Shown here piece after piece: positions 49,514 through 58,507 of a stretch of DNA of 64,000 nucleotides. The DNA comes from Marinobacter sediminum (GTDB lineage Bacteria; Pseudomonadota; Gammaproteobacteria; Pseudomonadales; Oleiphilaceae), in contig NZ_JAGTWY010000001.1 of assembly GCF_023657445.1 (NCBI RefSeq), forward strand, positions 2,046,001 to 2,110,000, written 5' to 3'. Position 1 is the first letter of the stretch. Every line of letters starts with the position of its first letter. The translations under genes were made by a program, and so were the position numbers. The notes under the pieces are model-generated. The model ran no database searches. It saw nothing but the letters and a program-made list of their open reading frames with translations, and was not told the DNA's origin.

Positions 49514-50494
49514 TCAGGAGCCGACCTTGAGCACCACCTTACCGGTAGCACGACGCTCAGTAAGAGCCCCCAAAGCCTTGGCGTAATCCTCAAACTCGAA
49601 CACTGCGCTGATCTTAGGATCAATCTTGCCTTCGGCGTAAAGCTTCATCAGCTCCATCATGTTCTGGGCGCTGGCCTCCGGCTCGCGCTGGGTAAAGCTA
49701 CCCCAGAACACACCAACCACAGAGCAGCCCTTAAGCAGCGTCAGGTTGGCCGGAACCTTCGGAATCTCGCCGGCCGCAAAACCGATGATCAGATGACGGC
49801 CATTCCAGCCCATGGCACGCAATGCCTGCTCGGTGAAATCACCACCTACCGGGTCATAAACAACGTCCACACCCTTGCCCTTGGTCAGATTCTTGACCGC
49901 TTCCTTCAAAGGCTCTTCGGTGTAGTTAATAAGTTCATCAGCGCCAGCTTCTTTGGCAATCGCCAGCTTTTCCGCAGAGCTCGCCGCTGCGATTACACGT
50001 GCCCCCATGGCCTTGCCCAACTCCACAGTGGCCAGACCAACACCACCACTGGCACCAAGAACCAGCAGGCTTTCTCCCGGTTGCAGATTCCCACGCTGCT
50101 TCAGTGCGTAATAGGAGGTTCCGTATACCATAGTGAAGGCAGCGGCTTTCTCATCCGACATGCCATCCGGTACCGGCAACAGGTTCTGTTCAGGGACAAT
50201 CACTTCCTCTGCAAAGGATCCGTAACCGGTCAAACCTGCAACACGATCACCCGGCTTGAACCGGGTTACCTTTTCCCCGACTTCGATGACTTCGCCCGCC
50301 ATCTCTCCGCCCGGCGAAAACGGCATGGTGGGCTTGAGCTGGTATTTACCTTCGATGATAAGAGTATCGGGGAAGTTCAGGCCGGCGGCTTTGACGCGCA
50401 CCTTAACACCGCGTCCGTTGACTTCAGGGCTTGGCACATCTTCAATAACCAGCTTTTCAGCCGGACCATATTCTTTGCAGAGGATGGCTTTCAT
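49514..50494 (-). CDS. NADPH:quinone oxidoreductase-like zinc-free MDR enzyme
   Basis: This 326-residue medium-chain dehydrogenase/reductase has a GroES-like N-terminus (KVRVKAAGLNFPDTLIIEGKY), GGEMAGEV and the nucleotide site LGASGGVGLATVELGKAMGARV. No structural zinc cysteine cluster is visible, as in QOR-type enzymes. It reduces a quinone, enal or enoyl substrate with NADPH. It converges on the atu cluster but is on the other strand, so functional linkage is uncertain. Confidence 0.85.
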   Translation of the reverse strand: MKAILCKEYGPAEKLVIEDVPSPEVNGRGVKVRVKAAGLNFPDTLIIEGKYQLKPTMPFSPGGEMAGEVIEVGEKVTRFKPGDRVAGLTGYGSFAEEVIVPEQNLLPVPDGMSDEKAAAFTMVYGTSYYALKQRGNLQPGESLLVLGASGGVGLATVELGKAMGARVIAAASSAEKLAIAKEAGADELINYTEEPLKEAVKNLTKGKGVDVVYDPVGGDFTEQALRAMGWNGRHLIIGFAAGEIPKVPANLTLLKGCSVVGVFWGSFTQREPEASAQNMMELMKLYAEGKIDPKISAVFEFEDYAKALGALTERRATGKVVLKVGS

Positions 50495-50658
50495 GGAAAC
50501 TCCTGTAACGACGTTGTTGTTTGGCGTTGTTTGAATCTGGCCAGACAGAGACCTGCCCGTTTTCCGAATTCCACCAAGCTAAACAGACTCGCCCCATGAA
50601 GCAAATAAAGTTCCTTTATCCAATTTTATAAGCCGCATTTATACGTGGTCTTTGCGGC

Positions 50659-51225
50659 CTAAAGCAGTGAGCCGGCATAGAATAAAGCGCCCATCAGGCA
50701 CGCTGCCGCAACAAGCAGCCCCGCTCGCAGGCCGGGAGAAAACGCCTGCACCTTCGCGCCCGACATCGCGGCGCTATCGTAGTTAACCAGCTTATCGCCC
50801 TGGCTGGAATTTCGGACCAGCTCGATCATTTCTTCACATTGTCTTGAAGTGAACGACGCAGGATCAAACCTTTCCAGGCCATGGCGTTCCAGGAACCGGC
50901 GAACATCCGAGGAAAGCGGCACATACTTCATGGACCAGTTGCTGAACGTCCGATTTTCAAGAGGCTCCTCGATCAGCGTGGTAATATTACGATGTCGGCT
51001 GTCTCCCTGAATTCGTGCGTAGGTTTTCCGGACATCCTCCTCCTCACCCTCGAGGTACTGGAAAAAATGATTGTCCCCGTAGTAGAGACCTCCAACGAGA
51101 TCGCTTTTGCCGTTATTTCGACGGGAGGTCATAAGAATCCGGGCCACGTGGGGTTCTACACCTTGTTCCACCGGCTTGGCTTCGAACGTGGCTTCACTGG
51201 CATAAGCCAGACGCATCAGGGACAT
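50659..51225 (-). CDS. BLUF blue-light photoreceptor with C-terminal membrane anchor
   Basis: Residues 1 to about 115 form a BLUF flavin-binding domain, with Tyr8 (LAYASE), Asn38 (RRNN) and Gln56 (FFQYLEGEEEDVR), plus the NWSMKYV segment. Asn38 to Gln56 is the usual 18 residues, but Tyr8 to Asn38 is about 6 longer than in AppA, implying an inserted loop. A linker leads to one hydrophobic helix (about 163-187) that should anchor it in the membrane. No EAL or other output domain is fused, so it must signal through a partner. GGAG lies 8 nt before the ATG. Confidence 0.85.
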   Translation of the reverse strand: MSLMRLAYASEATFEAKPVEQGVEPHVARILMTSRRNNGKSDLVGGLYYGDNHFFQYLEGEEEDVRKTYARIQGDSRHRNITTLIEEPLENRTFSNWSMKYVPLSSDVRRFLERHGLERFDPASFTSRQCEEMIELVRNSSQGDKLVNYDSAAMSGAKVQAFSPGLRAGLLVAAACLMGALFYAGSLL

Positions 51226-51424
51226 ATCAGAAACTCCGTAAACCAGACTAAATGTAAGCTGGATGCAAGATACGTCCGGGTATGTCGTGATGGATCACAG
51301 ATGACGTAATAGACGAACCAACTGAGCAGCTCCCCAGGGTGAATCAAAAGCTGTTTTCCGCTATTCTTCGACCACTCGTTTTTAGCGTTAAAACTGCCCT
51401 CTGTAATCCCCCTCAGGGTTTACC

Positions 51425-52042
51425 ATGTTCGATATTATCTACCTGCTTGAAATGATTGGGATCGTCGCCTTTGCCATCTCAGGCATGATGGCCGCACGCT
51501 CCAAAAATATGGATCCGGTGGGGGTATTTACCATCGGGTTCATCACCGCACTGGGCGGTGGCACCTTGCGGGACCTGATCATGGACAACCACCCGGTGTA
51601 CTGGATCAGGCATGAAGAGCAGCCAATTCTGATCCTCGCCCTGGCGATTGTCTTCAGCTACTGGAATCGGGCCGCACGAATCCGGGCTTCACGAATCGTG
51701 TTCCCGGATGCTATCGGATTGGGAGTATTCTCAATTCTGGGTGCACAACTGGCCCTGGATCTCGGCCACTCCTGGTTCATCGCCTCACTGCTGGGCGTCA
51801 TGACCGGCACCTTCGGCGGCGCACTTCGCGACACCCTCTGCAACGAAGTCCCTTACATATTCCGGAAGGACCAGGTTTATGCGTCTATCTCCTTCGCCGG
51901 CTGTTGGCTATATTTCGTCTGCCAGTGGTACCTAGCCAACGACGTCATAGCGCTAACGATCGGACTGCTGTTTATAACGTCCGTCCGCATGCTGGCGGTG
52001 CGCTTCGACATCCGTTTGCAGCGAGATCCCAAACAGCGCTGA
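51425..52042 (+). CDS. TRIC/UPF0126-family membrane channel
   Basis: This 205-residue membrane protein has two repeats of three helices, each with a glycine-rich loop: GGGTLRDLIMDNHPVYW in the first and FGGALRDTLCNEVPYIF in the second. This is the signature of prokaryotic trimeric intracellular cation channels (UPF0126/YadS). The biological role in bacteria is unclear. It diverges from the BLUF gene across about 200 nt. Confidence 0.9.
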   Translation: MFDIIYLLEMIGIVAFAISGMMAARSKNMDPVGVFTIGFITALGGGTLRDLIMDNHPVYWIRHEEQPILILALAIVFSYWNRAARIRASRIVFPDAIGLGVFSILGAQLALDLGHSWFIASLLGVMTGTFGGALRDTLCNEVPYIFRKDQVYASISFAGCWLYFVCQWYLANDVIALTIGLLFITSVRMLAVRFDIRLQRDPKQR

Positions 52043-52195
52043 ATTGGCACCTCATTAATAGCAAACTGTCAATCATCCCTTGGCCTGAAGGCCCACAGTC
52101 GGTAAGATTGCCGTTTTTTCACGCAATCCACGTTTTCCGTTTGACACTGATTCCCTAACCCCAACTTTTGGCATCCTGAGAGGCAGACTCCCGTC

Positions 52196-53494
52196 ATGCT
52201 TGAACGACTGTTCCAACTCCAGGCCCACGGCACAACTGTTCGTAAAGAACTGGTTGCGGGCATCACTACCTTCCTGACCATGGCATACATCATCGTGGTC
52301 AACCCAAGCATCCTGTCTTCCACCGGCATGGACTTCGGTGCTGTGTTTGTCGCCACCTGTCTGGCGGCCACCATCGGCACCCTGATCATGGGCCTCTGGG
52401 CCAACTACCCGATTGCCCTGGCGCCGGGCATGGGGCTTAATGCCTTTTTCTCTTTCACCGTCGTCGGCAGCATGGGTTACAGCTGGCAGGTCGCACTGGG
52501 GGCCGTGTTCCTGTCAGGCCTCATCTTCTTCCTGCTGAGCATTTTCAAAATCCGTGAGTGGATCATTAATAGCATCCCCATGTCCCTGCGCTTCGGCATT
52601 TCTGCCGGTATCGGTTTTTTCCTGGCACTGATCGCCCTGAAAAATGCCGGTATCGTGGTAGATAACCCTGCCACCCTGGTTGGCCTGGGCGAGATCAAGA
52701 CCGCTGAGAGCCTGCTGTTTTTTGGTGGTTTTGTGCTGATTTGCGCCCTGTCTTTTCGCCGTATAACCGGTGCGGTAATGATCGGCATCATTGCTGTCAC
52801 GGTCATCGCGATGATGCTCGGCATGGTGGAATACAAGGGGTTTGTTTCCGCGCCGCCAAGCATCGCGCCAACCTTTATGCAGCTGGATATCGCAGGTGCC
52901 CTGAACGTGGGCATGATCAGCATTGTTTTCGCGTTCCTCTTCGTGGACCTGTTCGACACCTCCGGCACACTGATCGGCGCGGCCCAGCGTGGCGGCCTGC
53001 TGGATAAGGATGGCAAGCTGCCACGACTTCGCCGCGCCCTGATGTCTGACTCCGTAGCGACCATGTCCGGCGCCGCGCTGGGTACATCCACCACCACCAG
53101 CTACATTGAATCCACAGCCGGTATTTCCGCTGGTGGCCGGACCGGTCTTACGGCTGTCGTAGTAGCCGCTCTGTTCCTGGCGTGCCTGCTTCTGTCTCCG
53201 ATTGCCAGCATCATCCCGGCCTACGCCACAGCGCCTGCGTTATTGTATGTAGCCGTGCTGATGACCAGCGGCCTGAAGCTGGTCGACTGGGACGACATCA
53301 CCGACTCTGCGCCGGCAGTGGTTACCGCATTAATGATGCCGCTGACCTTCTCCATCGCCAACGGCATTGCGCTGGGCTTCATCACCTATGCCATTGTGAA
53401 AGCACTGAGTGGCCGGTGGTCTGACCTGAACCCAAGCGTCGTCACCATCGCCGTTGTATTCGTTCTGAAATTCATCTTCCTGGACGCGGCCTGA
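52196..53494 (+). CDS. NCS2-family purine permease (AzgA/GhxP-like)
   Basis: This 432-residue transporter has about 12 to 14 membrane segments with the motifs MGLWANYPIALAPGMGLNAF, GAALGTSTTTSYIES and GGRTGLTAVV. It imports adenine, guanine or hypoxanthine with protons. An apt gene follows at 30 nt, pointing to adenine salvage. TTGACA lies at 52141-52146 upstream, but no clear -10 follows. Confidence 0.9.
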   Translation: MLERLFQLQAHGTTVRKELVAGITTFLTMAYIIVVNPSILSSTGMDFGAVFVATCLAATIGTLIMGLWANYPIALAPGMGLNAFFSFTVVGSMGYSWQVALGAVFLSGLIFFLLSIFKIREWIINSIPMSLRFGISAGIGFFLALIALKNAGIVVDNPATLVGLGEIKTAESLLFFGGFVLICALSFRRITGAVMIGIIAVTVIAMMLGMVEYKGFVSAPPSIAPTFMQLDIAGALNVGMISIVFAFLFVDLFDTSGTLIGAAQRGGLLDKDGKLPRLRRALMSDSVATMSGAALGTSTTTSYIESTAGISAGGRTGLTAVVVAALFLACLLLSPIASIIPAYATAPALLYVAVLMTSGLKLVDWDDITDSAPAVVTALMMPLTFSIANGIALGFITYAIVKALSGRWSDLNPSVVTIAVVFVLKFIFLDAA

Positions 53495-53505
53495 GCCGCG
53501 TCCAG
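53480..53505 (+). other. Hairpin with the permease stop codon in its loop
   Basis: CTGGACGCGGC at 53480-53490 pairs perfectly with GCCGCGTCCAG at 53495-53505. The four-base loop is CTGA, which contains the TGA stop (53492-53494). No T-run follows, so it is unlikely to be a terminator. It may protect the 3' end or separate translation from apt. Confidence 0.55.
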
Positions 53506-53524
53506 AACGATTACCGGATCTGTC

Positions 53525-54067
53525 ATGGATTATTTTTCGCAAAGCATCAAAAAAGCCATTCGCACTGTGCCGGACTGGCCAAAGCCTGGCGTAGCCTTTC
53601 GGGACATCACGACGGTCCTTCAGGACAAAACAGCATTTCGAAAGCTGATCGATGCCTTTGTCCACCGCTATCATGGTCATGATATTGATGCCGTTGCAGC
53701 AGTCGATGCCCGCGGCTTCATCATAGGCTCTGCCCTGGCGTACGAGCTCAACGCCTCACTGGTACTGGTCCGCAAGAAAGGCAAGCTGCCCTTTGACACC
53801 CTGGTCGAGGACTATGAGCTCGAGTACGGCACCGCCTCCGTTGAACTTCACAAAGACGCCTTCAAATCAGGCGACAAGGTGGTTCTGGTGGATGACCTGA
53901 TCGCCACCGGCGGTACCATGTTGGCGGCGGCCCGTCTGATCCGCCGGATTGGCGCGGAGATCGTTGAGGTTGCAGCGATGATTGACCTGCCCGATCTCGG
54001 CGGCTCCCGGAAGCTTCAGGAGGAGGGGCTTCAGGTTTATACTGTTTGCTCGTTCGAAGGGGAATAG
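53525..54067 (+). CDS. apt: Adenine phosphoribosyltransferase
   Basis: Apt makes AMP from adenine and PRPP. The 180-residue protein has the PRPP site [17 protein letters not shown] near residue 118, the start region [22 protein letters not shown], and the RGFIIG motif. It follows the purine permease directly, so import and salvage are likely co-expressed. An FAH-family gene follows 24 nt after. Confidence 0.96.
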   Translation: MDYFSQSIKKAIRTVPDWPKPGVAFRDITTVLQDKTAFRKLIDAFVHRYHGHDIDAVAAVDARGFIIGSALAYELNASLVLVRKKGKLPFDTLVEDYELEYGTASVELHKDAFKSGDKVVLVDDLIATGGTMLAAARLIRRIGAEIVEVAAMIDLPDLGGSRKLQEEGLQVYTVCSFEGE

Positions 54068-54091
54068 ACCCAAGGCAAACAGGAGAAGGCT

Positions 54092-54754
54092 ATGCAGGAC
54101 TACCAACACCATTGGAAAGATGGCACTCCGGTGCATCTTCCGCTTGGCAAGATTGTCTGTATTGGCCGCAACTACGCGGAACATGCGCGGGAACTGGACA
54201 ACCCGGTTCCGGATGAGCCGCTGCTGTTTATCAAGCCTGCAACAGCAGCGGTGCATATCACCCGCCCCCTTGATTTCCCCCGTGATCGCGGCTCCGTTCA
54301 CTTTGAAACCGAACTGGCCGTCCTTATTGGCCGCCCCCTGACCAATGCCTCTGCCAGCGAAGCGGAAGCCGCCATTCTTGGCTATGGGCTGGCACTCGAC
54401 CTGACTCTCCGGGATATCCAGAGCAAGCTCAAAGAAAAAGGTCAGCCCTGGGAGCGGGCCAAGGCTTTCGACGGCGCCTGCCCTCTGTCGCCATTTGTGG
54501 CTGCGGAAAAGCTTGGCAAAGAGATCATTCATTTCACCCTGGATATCGACGGCAATCGTCAGCAAACCGGGGACACCCGGGATATGCTCAACCCCGTTGT
54601 CCCATTGATTGCACACATCAGCAGTCTGTTCACGCTGCAGCCCGGGGATGTGGTTCTGACCGGCACACCCAAGGGCGTGGGCCCGCTTCAATCCGGCCAA
54701 ACACTCTCGCTGGAAATGGAAGACCTGCTGTTCGTCGAAACCAAAGTCGTTTAA
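54092..54754 (+). CDS. Fumarylacetoacetate hydrolase-family protein
   Basis: This 220-residue FAH-fold enzyme has LGKIVCIGRNYAEHARELDN, FETELAVLIGRPL and LTGTPKGVGPLQSG, with the Glu and Asp residues of the metal site. The small form resembles E. coli YcgM and human FAHD1, which act as acylpyruvase or oxaloacetate decarboxylase. The substrate is undecided. It lies between apt and the ABC1 kinase on the same strand. Confidence 0.9.
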   Translation: MQDYQHHWKDGTPVHLPLGKIVCIGRNYAEHARELDNPVPDEPLLFIKPATAAVHITRPLDFPRDRGSVHFETELAVLIGRPLTNASASEAEAAILGYGLALDLTLRDIQSKLKEKGQPWERAKAFDGACPLSPFVAAEKLGKEIIHFTLDIDGNRQQTGDTRDMLNPVVPLIAHISSLFTLQPGDVVLTGTPKGVGPLQSGQTLSLEMEDLLFVETKVV

Positions 54755-54801
54755 CGTTCAGCAACAGCAAACCCATATCCGGTTAAGGACGTACATCTGG
54801 C

Positions 54802-56112
54802 ATGGCAAAGAAACCGGTTACTTCCCGCAGCGGACGATTCCTGAAACTCGCAGGCATGACAGCCTCCGTGGCCGGCCGATATGCGGGCGAGCGAGCTCGT
54901 CGTGTTTTCCGAAGCGAAAATGATCAGGGCGCCCAGAGCGAAAACTACACCCGGATGGCTGGCCAGATCGCGGACACGCTTGGCGAACTCAAGGGGGCGG
55001 TCATGAAAGTCGGGCAAATCGCCTCGCAGACCCAGGACTTTCTGCCAAAAGAATTCTCAGATGCCCTGCAAAAGCTTCAGAAAGAAGCCCCGCCCATGCC
55101 ATTCGAAATCATTGTCGGGCAGATCGAATCGGAGCTGGGCAAGCCTGTTTCTGAGCTTTTCGAATACCTTCAGGAAGCGCCCTATGCCGCAGCGTCCATC
55201 GGCCAGGTACACCGCGCCAGGCTCTACAACGGTACCGATGTGATCGTGAAGGTACAGTATCCCGGTGTGGATGTATCCTGCGACTCGGATCTGAAGCAGC
55301 TTCGAATGGCCCTGAGGCTCGGCGGGCTGCTGAAAATGCCGAAGGAAACGGTCGACCAGTTGTTTGGTGAGATTCGGGAGCGTCTGAAAGAAGAACTCGA
55401 TTATGAAAACGAAGCCGAGAACCTGAGACTTTTCAGCAGGTTTCACGAGAAAGACGACTGGGTCATTATCCCCGAGGTGATCGACAGCCACTCGACACGC
55501 CGGATTCTGACTCTGGAGCTGGTAGAGGGTGATCATGTCAGTGAGGTCACACCGGAGCACTATGATCAGGAAACCATCAACCTGATTGGCCACCGGATTT
55601 TCACCACCATGGCCGACCAGCTTTTCCGGTTCCAGTGCATCCACGGTGACCCCCACGCAGGCAACTTTGCCTATCGTCCCGACGGCTCAATCATCATGTA
55701 CGACTTTGGCTGCGTGAAAAAGCTGAAGCCGGAAATCGTCGAAGCCTACCGTAAGGCGCTCATTGCGGCGCTACAGGAAGACTACCAGGCGCTGGACCGT
55801 CACCTGATCGACCTGGGAGCCCGGGTAGAAAATCAGCCTGCAGTGGACCAGGCCTATTACGCCATGTGGCGGGATATTCTGATTGTTCCCTTCGATCAGG
55901 ATAAACCCTACGATTTTGCACAGTCAGACATCCACAAACATGTGGCAGCCAAGACCAGCACGGTGTTCAAATATCTTGAGTACTTCAAGCCGCCGGTAGA
56001 GAGCATCTTCATTGACCGGATGATTGCGGGGCATTACTGGATGCTGAAGCGGTTGGGGGTTCAAGCGGCATTTCGGGAAGAGCTGGGGGAATATCTCGGG
56101 CTCGAGGACTGA
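54802..56112 (+). CDS. ABC1/UbiB-family atypical kinase (AarF-like)
   Basis: This 436-residue protein has the ABC1 KxGQ motif (MKVGQIASQTQDFLP), APYAAASIGQVHRARL, the nucleotide Lys in VIVKVQYPGV, and GDPHAGNFAYRPDG followed by IIMYDFGCVK. The C-terminal segment lacks the two membrane helices of UbiB, so it is a soluble paralogue. The ABC1 family acts in ubiquinone and isoprenoid lipid handling; the exact job here is unknown. Its stop codon overlaps the left arm of a palindromic element. Confidence 0.88.
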   Translation: MAKKPVTSRSGRFLKLAGMTASVAGRYAGERARRVFRSENDQGAQSENYTRMAGQIADTLGELKGAVMKVGQIASQTQDFLPKEFSDALQKLQKEAPPMPFEIIVGQIESELGKPVSELFEYLQEAPYAAASIGQVHRARLYNGTDVIVKVQYPGVDVSCDSDLKQLRMALRLGGLLKMPKETVDQLFGEIRERLKEELDYENEAENLRLFSRFHEKDDWVIIPEVIDSHSTRRILTLELVEGDHVSEVTPEHYDQETINLIGHRIFTTMADQLFRFQCIHGDPHAGNFAYRPDGSIIMYDFGCVKKLKPEIVEAYRKALIAALQEDYQALDRHLIDLGARVENQPAVDQAYYAMWRDILIVPFDQDKPYDFAQSDIHKHVAAKTSTVFKYLEYFKPPVESIFIDRMIAGHYWMLKRLGVQAAFREELGEYLGLED

Positions 56113-56222
56113 GGTCTATTGGGGAGGGCCTTCCAAAACACGCTCAAGCACGTCCATGTGGCGCTTGAGCTCCGCCATCCATGGCTCCGCACAGTTTTGG
56201 AAGGCCCTCCCCAATAGACCTC
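56111..56222. repeat. Palindromic intergenic element with 29-bp perfect arms
   Basis: The arm at 56111-56139 is the exact reverse complement of 56194-56222. The 54-nt core holds one hairpin (GCTCAAGC 56142-56149 with GCTTGAGC 56163-56170) around ACGTCCATGT and a second around GCCATCCATGGC. The left arm begins in the stop codon of the ABC1 gene. It lies between convergent genes and could terminate both. Confidence 0.85.
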
Positions 56223-56234
56223 CATGCACCGAAT

Positions 56235-56912
56235 TCACACCAGACTTTGAATCCAGTCCCGAACACCTTCACCGGCACCTTTGCGAATAACCCTCGCACG
56301 GGATAAGGAAGCGGGTTCACCGGGATCAATCACGGTGATGGGTACATCCATATCCACTTCGTAGACCAGTCCGGCCGCCGGATATACCTGCAGCGAAGTG
56401 CCGACGATAAGCAGATGGTCGGCAGTGCGCACGATATCCGCCGCGGTTTCCAGCATCGGCACCTCTTCACCAAACCAGACGATGTGGGGACGAAGCTGAG
56501 CGCCCCGCTCACAGGTTTCTCCGGCTTGGATCTCACGGTAACCAATGTCGTAGATCAGCTCGGGGTAGCGGGAGCTTCGGGCCTTGGTGAGTTCACCATG
56601 AAGGTGAATCACCGTGCTGGACCCGCCACGTTCATGCAAATCGTCTACGTTCTGGGTGACTATGGTCACCCGGTATCGAGCCTCGAGTTCTGCCAGCAGG
56701 CGATGGGCCTGATTGGGCTGTGCCGATTCGAGTTGGCGGCGGCGGTCGTTATAAAACCGCAGAACAAGCTCCTGATTTCTGGCAAAAGCTTCCGGTGTTG
56801 CCACATCGTAGACACTGTGTTCTTCCCACAGGCCGCCGTTGTCGCGGAAAGTAGAGAGACCGCTTTCGGCGCTGATGCCAGCGCCGGTCAGTACAACGAT
56901 ATGTTCCTGCAT
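56235..56912 (-). CDS. Sirtuin-type protein deacylase lacking the zinc cysteines
   Basis: This 225-residue SIR2 protein has the NAD site GAGISAESGLSTFRD, QNVDDLHERGG and the catalytic His105 in HLHGE. The four zinc-binding Cys of classical CobB are absent: the expected positions read ARSSRYPELIYD, and only one Cys (Cys134) occurs in the whole chain. The Y54-x-x-R57 pair in FYNDRRR is the desuccinylase-type motif of Sirt5-class enzymes. It overlaps the upstream dehydrogenase stop by 1 nt, so the two are coupled. Confidence 0.88.
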   Translation of the reverse strand: MQEHIVVLTGAGISAESGLSTFRDNGGLWEEHSVYDVATPEAFARNQELVLRFYNDRRRQLESAQPNQAHRLLAELEARYRVTIVTQNVDDLHERGGSSTVIHLHGELTKARSSRYPELIYDIGYREIQAGETCERGAQLRPHIVWFGEEVPMLETAADIVRTADHLLIVGTSLQVYPAAGLVYEVDMDVPITVIDPGEPASLSRARVIRKGAGEGVRDWIQSLV

Positions 56913-58315
56913 CAGTCGAAGATCTTCCCGGGGTTCATGATGCCGTTCGGATCAAACACCTGCTTGATGCCCTTCAGGTAGGCCATCTCCGCATCGCTGC
57001 GGGTGTATTGCAGGTAGGGTTTCTTGGTCATGCCCACACCGTGCTCGGCAGAGACACTGCCCTGGTACCGCTCGACAATTTCGAACACCCACTTGTTGAC
57101 CTGCTGGCACTTTTCGAAGAAATCCTCTTTTGCCATGTCTTCTGGCTTGAGAATGTTCAGGTGCAGGTTGCCGTCGCCAATGTGGCCAAACCAGATAATT
57201 TCGAAATCCGGGTAGTGCTCAGTCACGACTGCATCAATTTCCTGCAGAAAACCGGGGACCTTGGAAACCACCACAGAGACATCATTCTTATAGGGCGTGC
57301 GCGGGGCAATGGACTCGGAAATGCGCTCTCTCAGCTGCCACAGGTTCTGAGCCTGGGTTTCACTCTGGCTGATCACGCCATCCAGTACCCAGCCGTTTTC
57401 CACGCACTGCTCGAAGAGGCTCATGGCGTCGTCCATCACCTGATCGGATACTGCCTCAAACTCCAGCAGCGCGTAATAAGGTGCCTCGGTTTCGAACGGA
57501 GCTTGCACCTGGCCATGGGCGAGAACATGCCCCATGGCCTCGTGCGAAAAGAATTCATAGGCAGTCAGGTCGATCTGCTTCTGGAAAGCCTTTAACACAT
57601 CCATGGTGTTAGTCAGGTCGTTAAGGCCCAGCACCAGTACGGTCAGATCGTCCGGCTTTCGTGACAGCTTCATGGTCGCTTCCGTGATGAAGCCCAGTGT
57701 GCCTTCCGCTCCGACGAACAGATGACGCAGGTCGTACCCGGTGTTGTTCTTCGCAAGTTCCTTGTTCAGATCGAGAATATCGCCCTTGCCGGTCACCACC
57801 CTCAGTCCGGCCACCCAGTCACGGCTCATGCCATAACGAATCACTTTGATACCGCCTGCGTTGGTGGAAAGGTTGCCACCAAGCTGACTGGAGCCAGCCG
57901 ACGCGAAATCCACCGGGTAATAGAGGCTATTGTCTTCAGCAAAGTTCTGAAGCTGTTCGGTCACAACGCCCGCCTGACACCGCACTGTCCGGTCGCTGGC
58001 GTTGAAATCCAGAATCTGGTTCATGTTGTCGAAGGCAACCACCACCTCTCCATTGGCCGCAACCGCGCCAGCACTCAAGCCCGTGCGGCCACCCGAGGGC
58101 ACAAGTGCCACCTGGTTTTCATTGGCAAACTTTACCAGTGCCTGGACCTGTTCCGTGGTCTTCGGCAGCACAATCGCCAGTGGCTTCGGCGGATAGATCC
58201 GGGTCCAGTCCTTGCCATAGTTTTCAAGATCAGCGGGATCGGTCAGCACTTTTCCGGCCGCGGCACCGGTGGCAACCAGCTCTTTCAGGGAAGCAATGAT
58301 CTGTTCGGAATTCAT
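56912..58315 (-). CDS. FAD-binding D-2-hydroxyglutarate dehydrogenase (GlcD/DLD family)
   Basis: This 467-residue flavoprotein has the PCMH FAD-binding domain (VALVPSGGRTGLSAGAVA; STNAGGIKVIRYGMSRDWVAGL; LFVGAEGTLGFITEA) and the C-terminal metal and substrate region (WFGHIGDGNLHLNIL; SAEHGVGMTKKPY). In Pseudomonas the D-2-HG dehydrogenase gene lies divergent from serA, and the enzyme oxidizes the D-2-HG that SerA makes as a by-product. The same pairing occurs here. A D-lactate or glycolate role is the alternative. Confidence 0.87.
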   Translation of the reverse strand: MNSEQIIASLKELVATGAAAGKVLTDPADLENYGKDWTRIYPPKPLAIVLPKTTEQVQALVKFANENQVALVPSGGRTGLSAGAVAANGEVVVAFDNMNQILDFNASDRTVRCQAGVVTEQLQNFAEDNSLYYPVDFASAGSSQLGGNLSTNAGGIKVIRYGMSRDWVAGLRVVTGKGDILDLNKELAKNNTGYDLRHLFVGAEGTLGFITEATMKLSRKPDDLTVLVLGLNDLTNTMDVLKAFQKQIDLTAYEFFSHEAMGHVLAHGQVQAPFETEAPYYALLEFEAVSDQVMDDAMSLFEQCVENGWVLDGVISQSETQAQNLWQLRERISESIAPRTPYKNDVSVVVSKVPGFLQEIDAVVTEHYPDFEIIWFGHIGDGNLHLNILKPEDMAKEDFFEKCQQVNKWVFEIVERYQGSVSAEHGVGMTKKPYLQYTRSDAEMAYLKGIKQVFDPNGIMNPGKIFD

Positions 58316-58507
58316 GAATGCGTCTGTCTCATCAAGGTTGGGCCGGCAGCCTGAAACCTGGCCGTTGCCAGGGCAGTTGATTAAGGCTATCCGGCGCGCT
58401 GTGAAATTCTATGTTTATGGTATCATACCGCCCCTGTTCTGTGAGCCAGCCCTGACGATCACTGGTCACAGGTCATTTCACGTGACGAAAGGTTCGGAAG
58501 CAAGCCC

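Noticed and set aside
52043..52195. Purine riboswitch before the purine permease
   Set aside because: I could not fold a three-way junction with the conserved loop sequences; the gap shows only a TTGACA.
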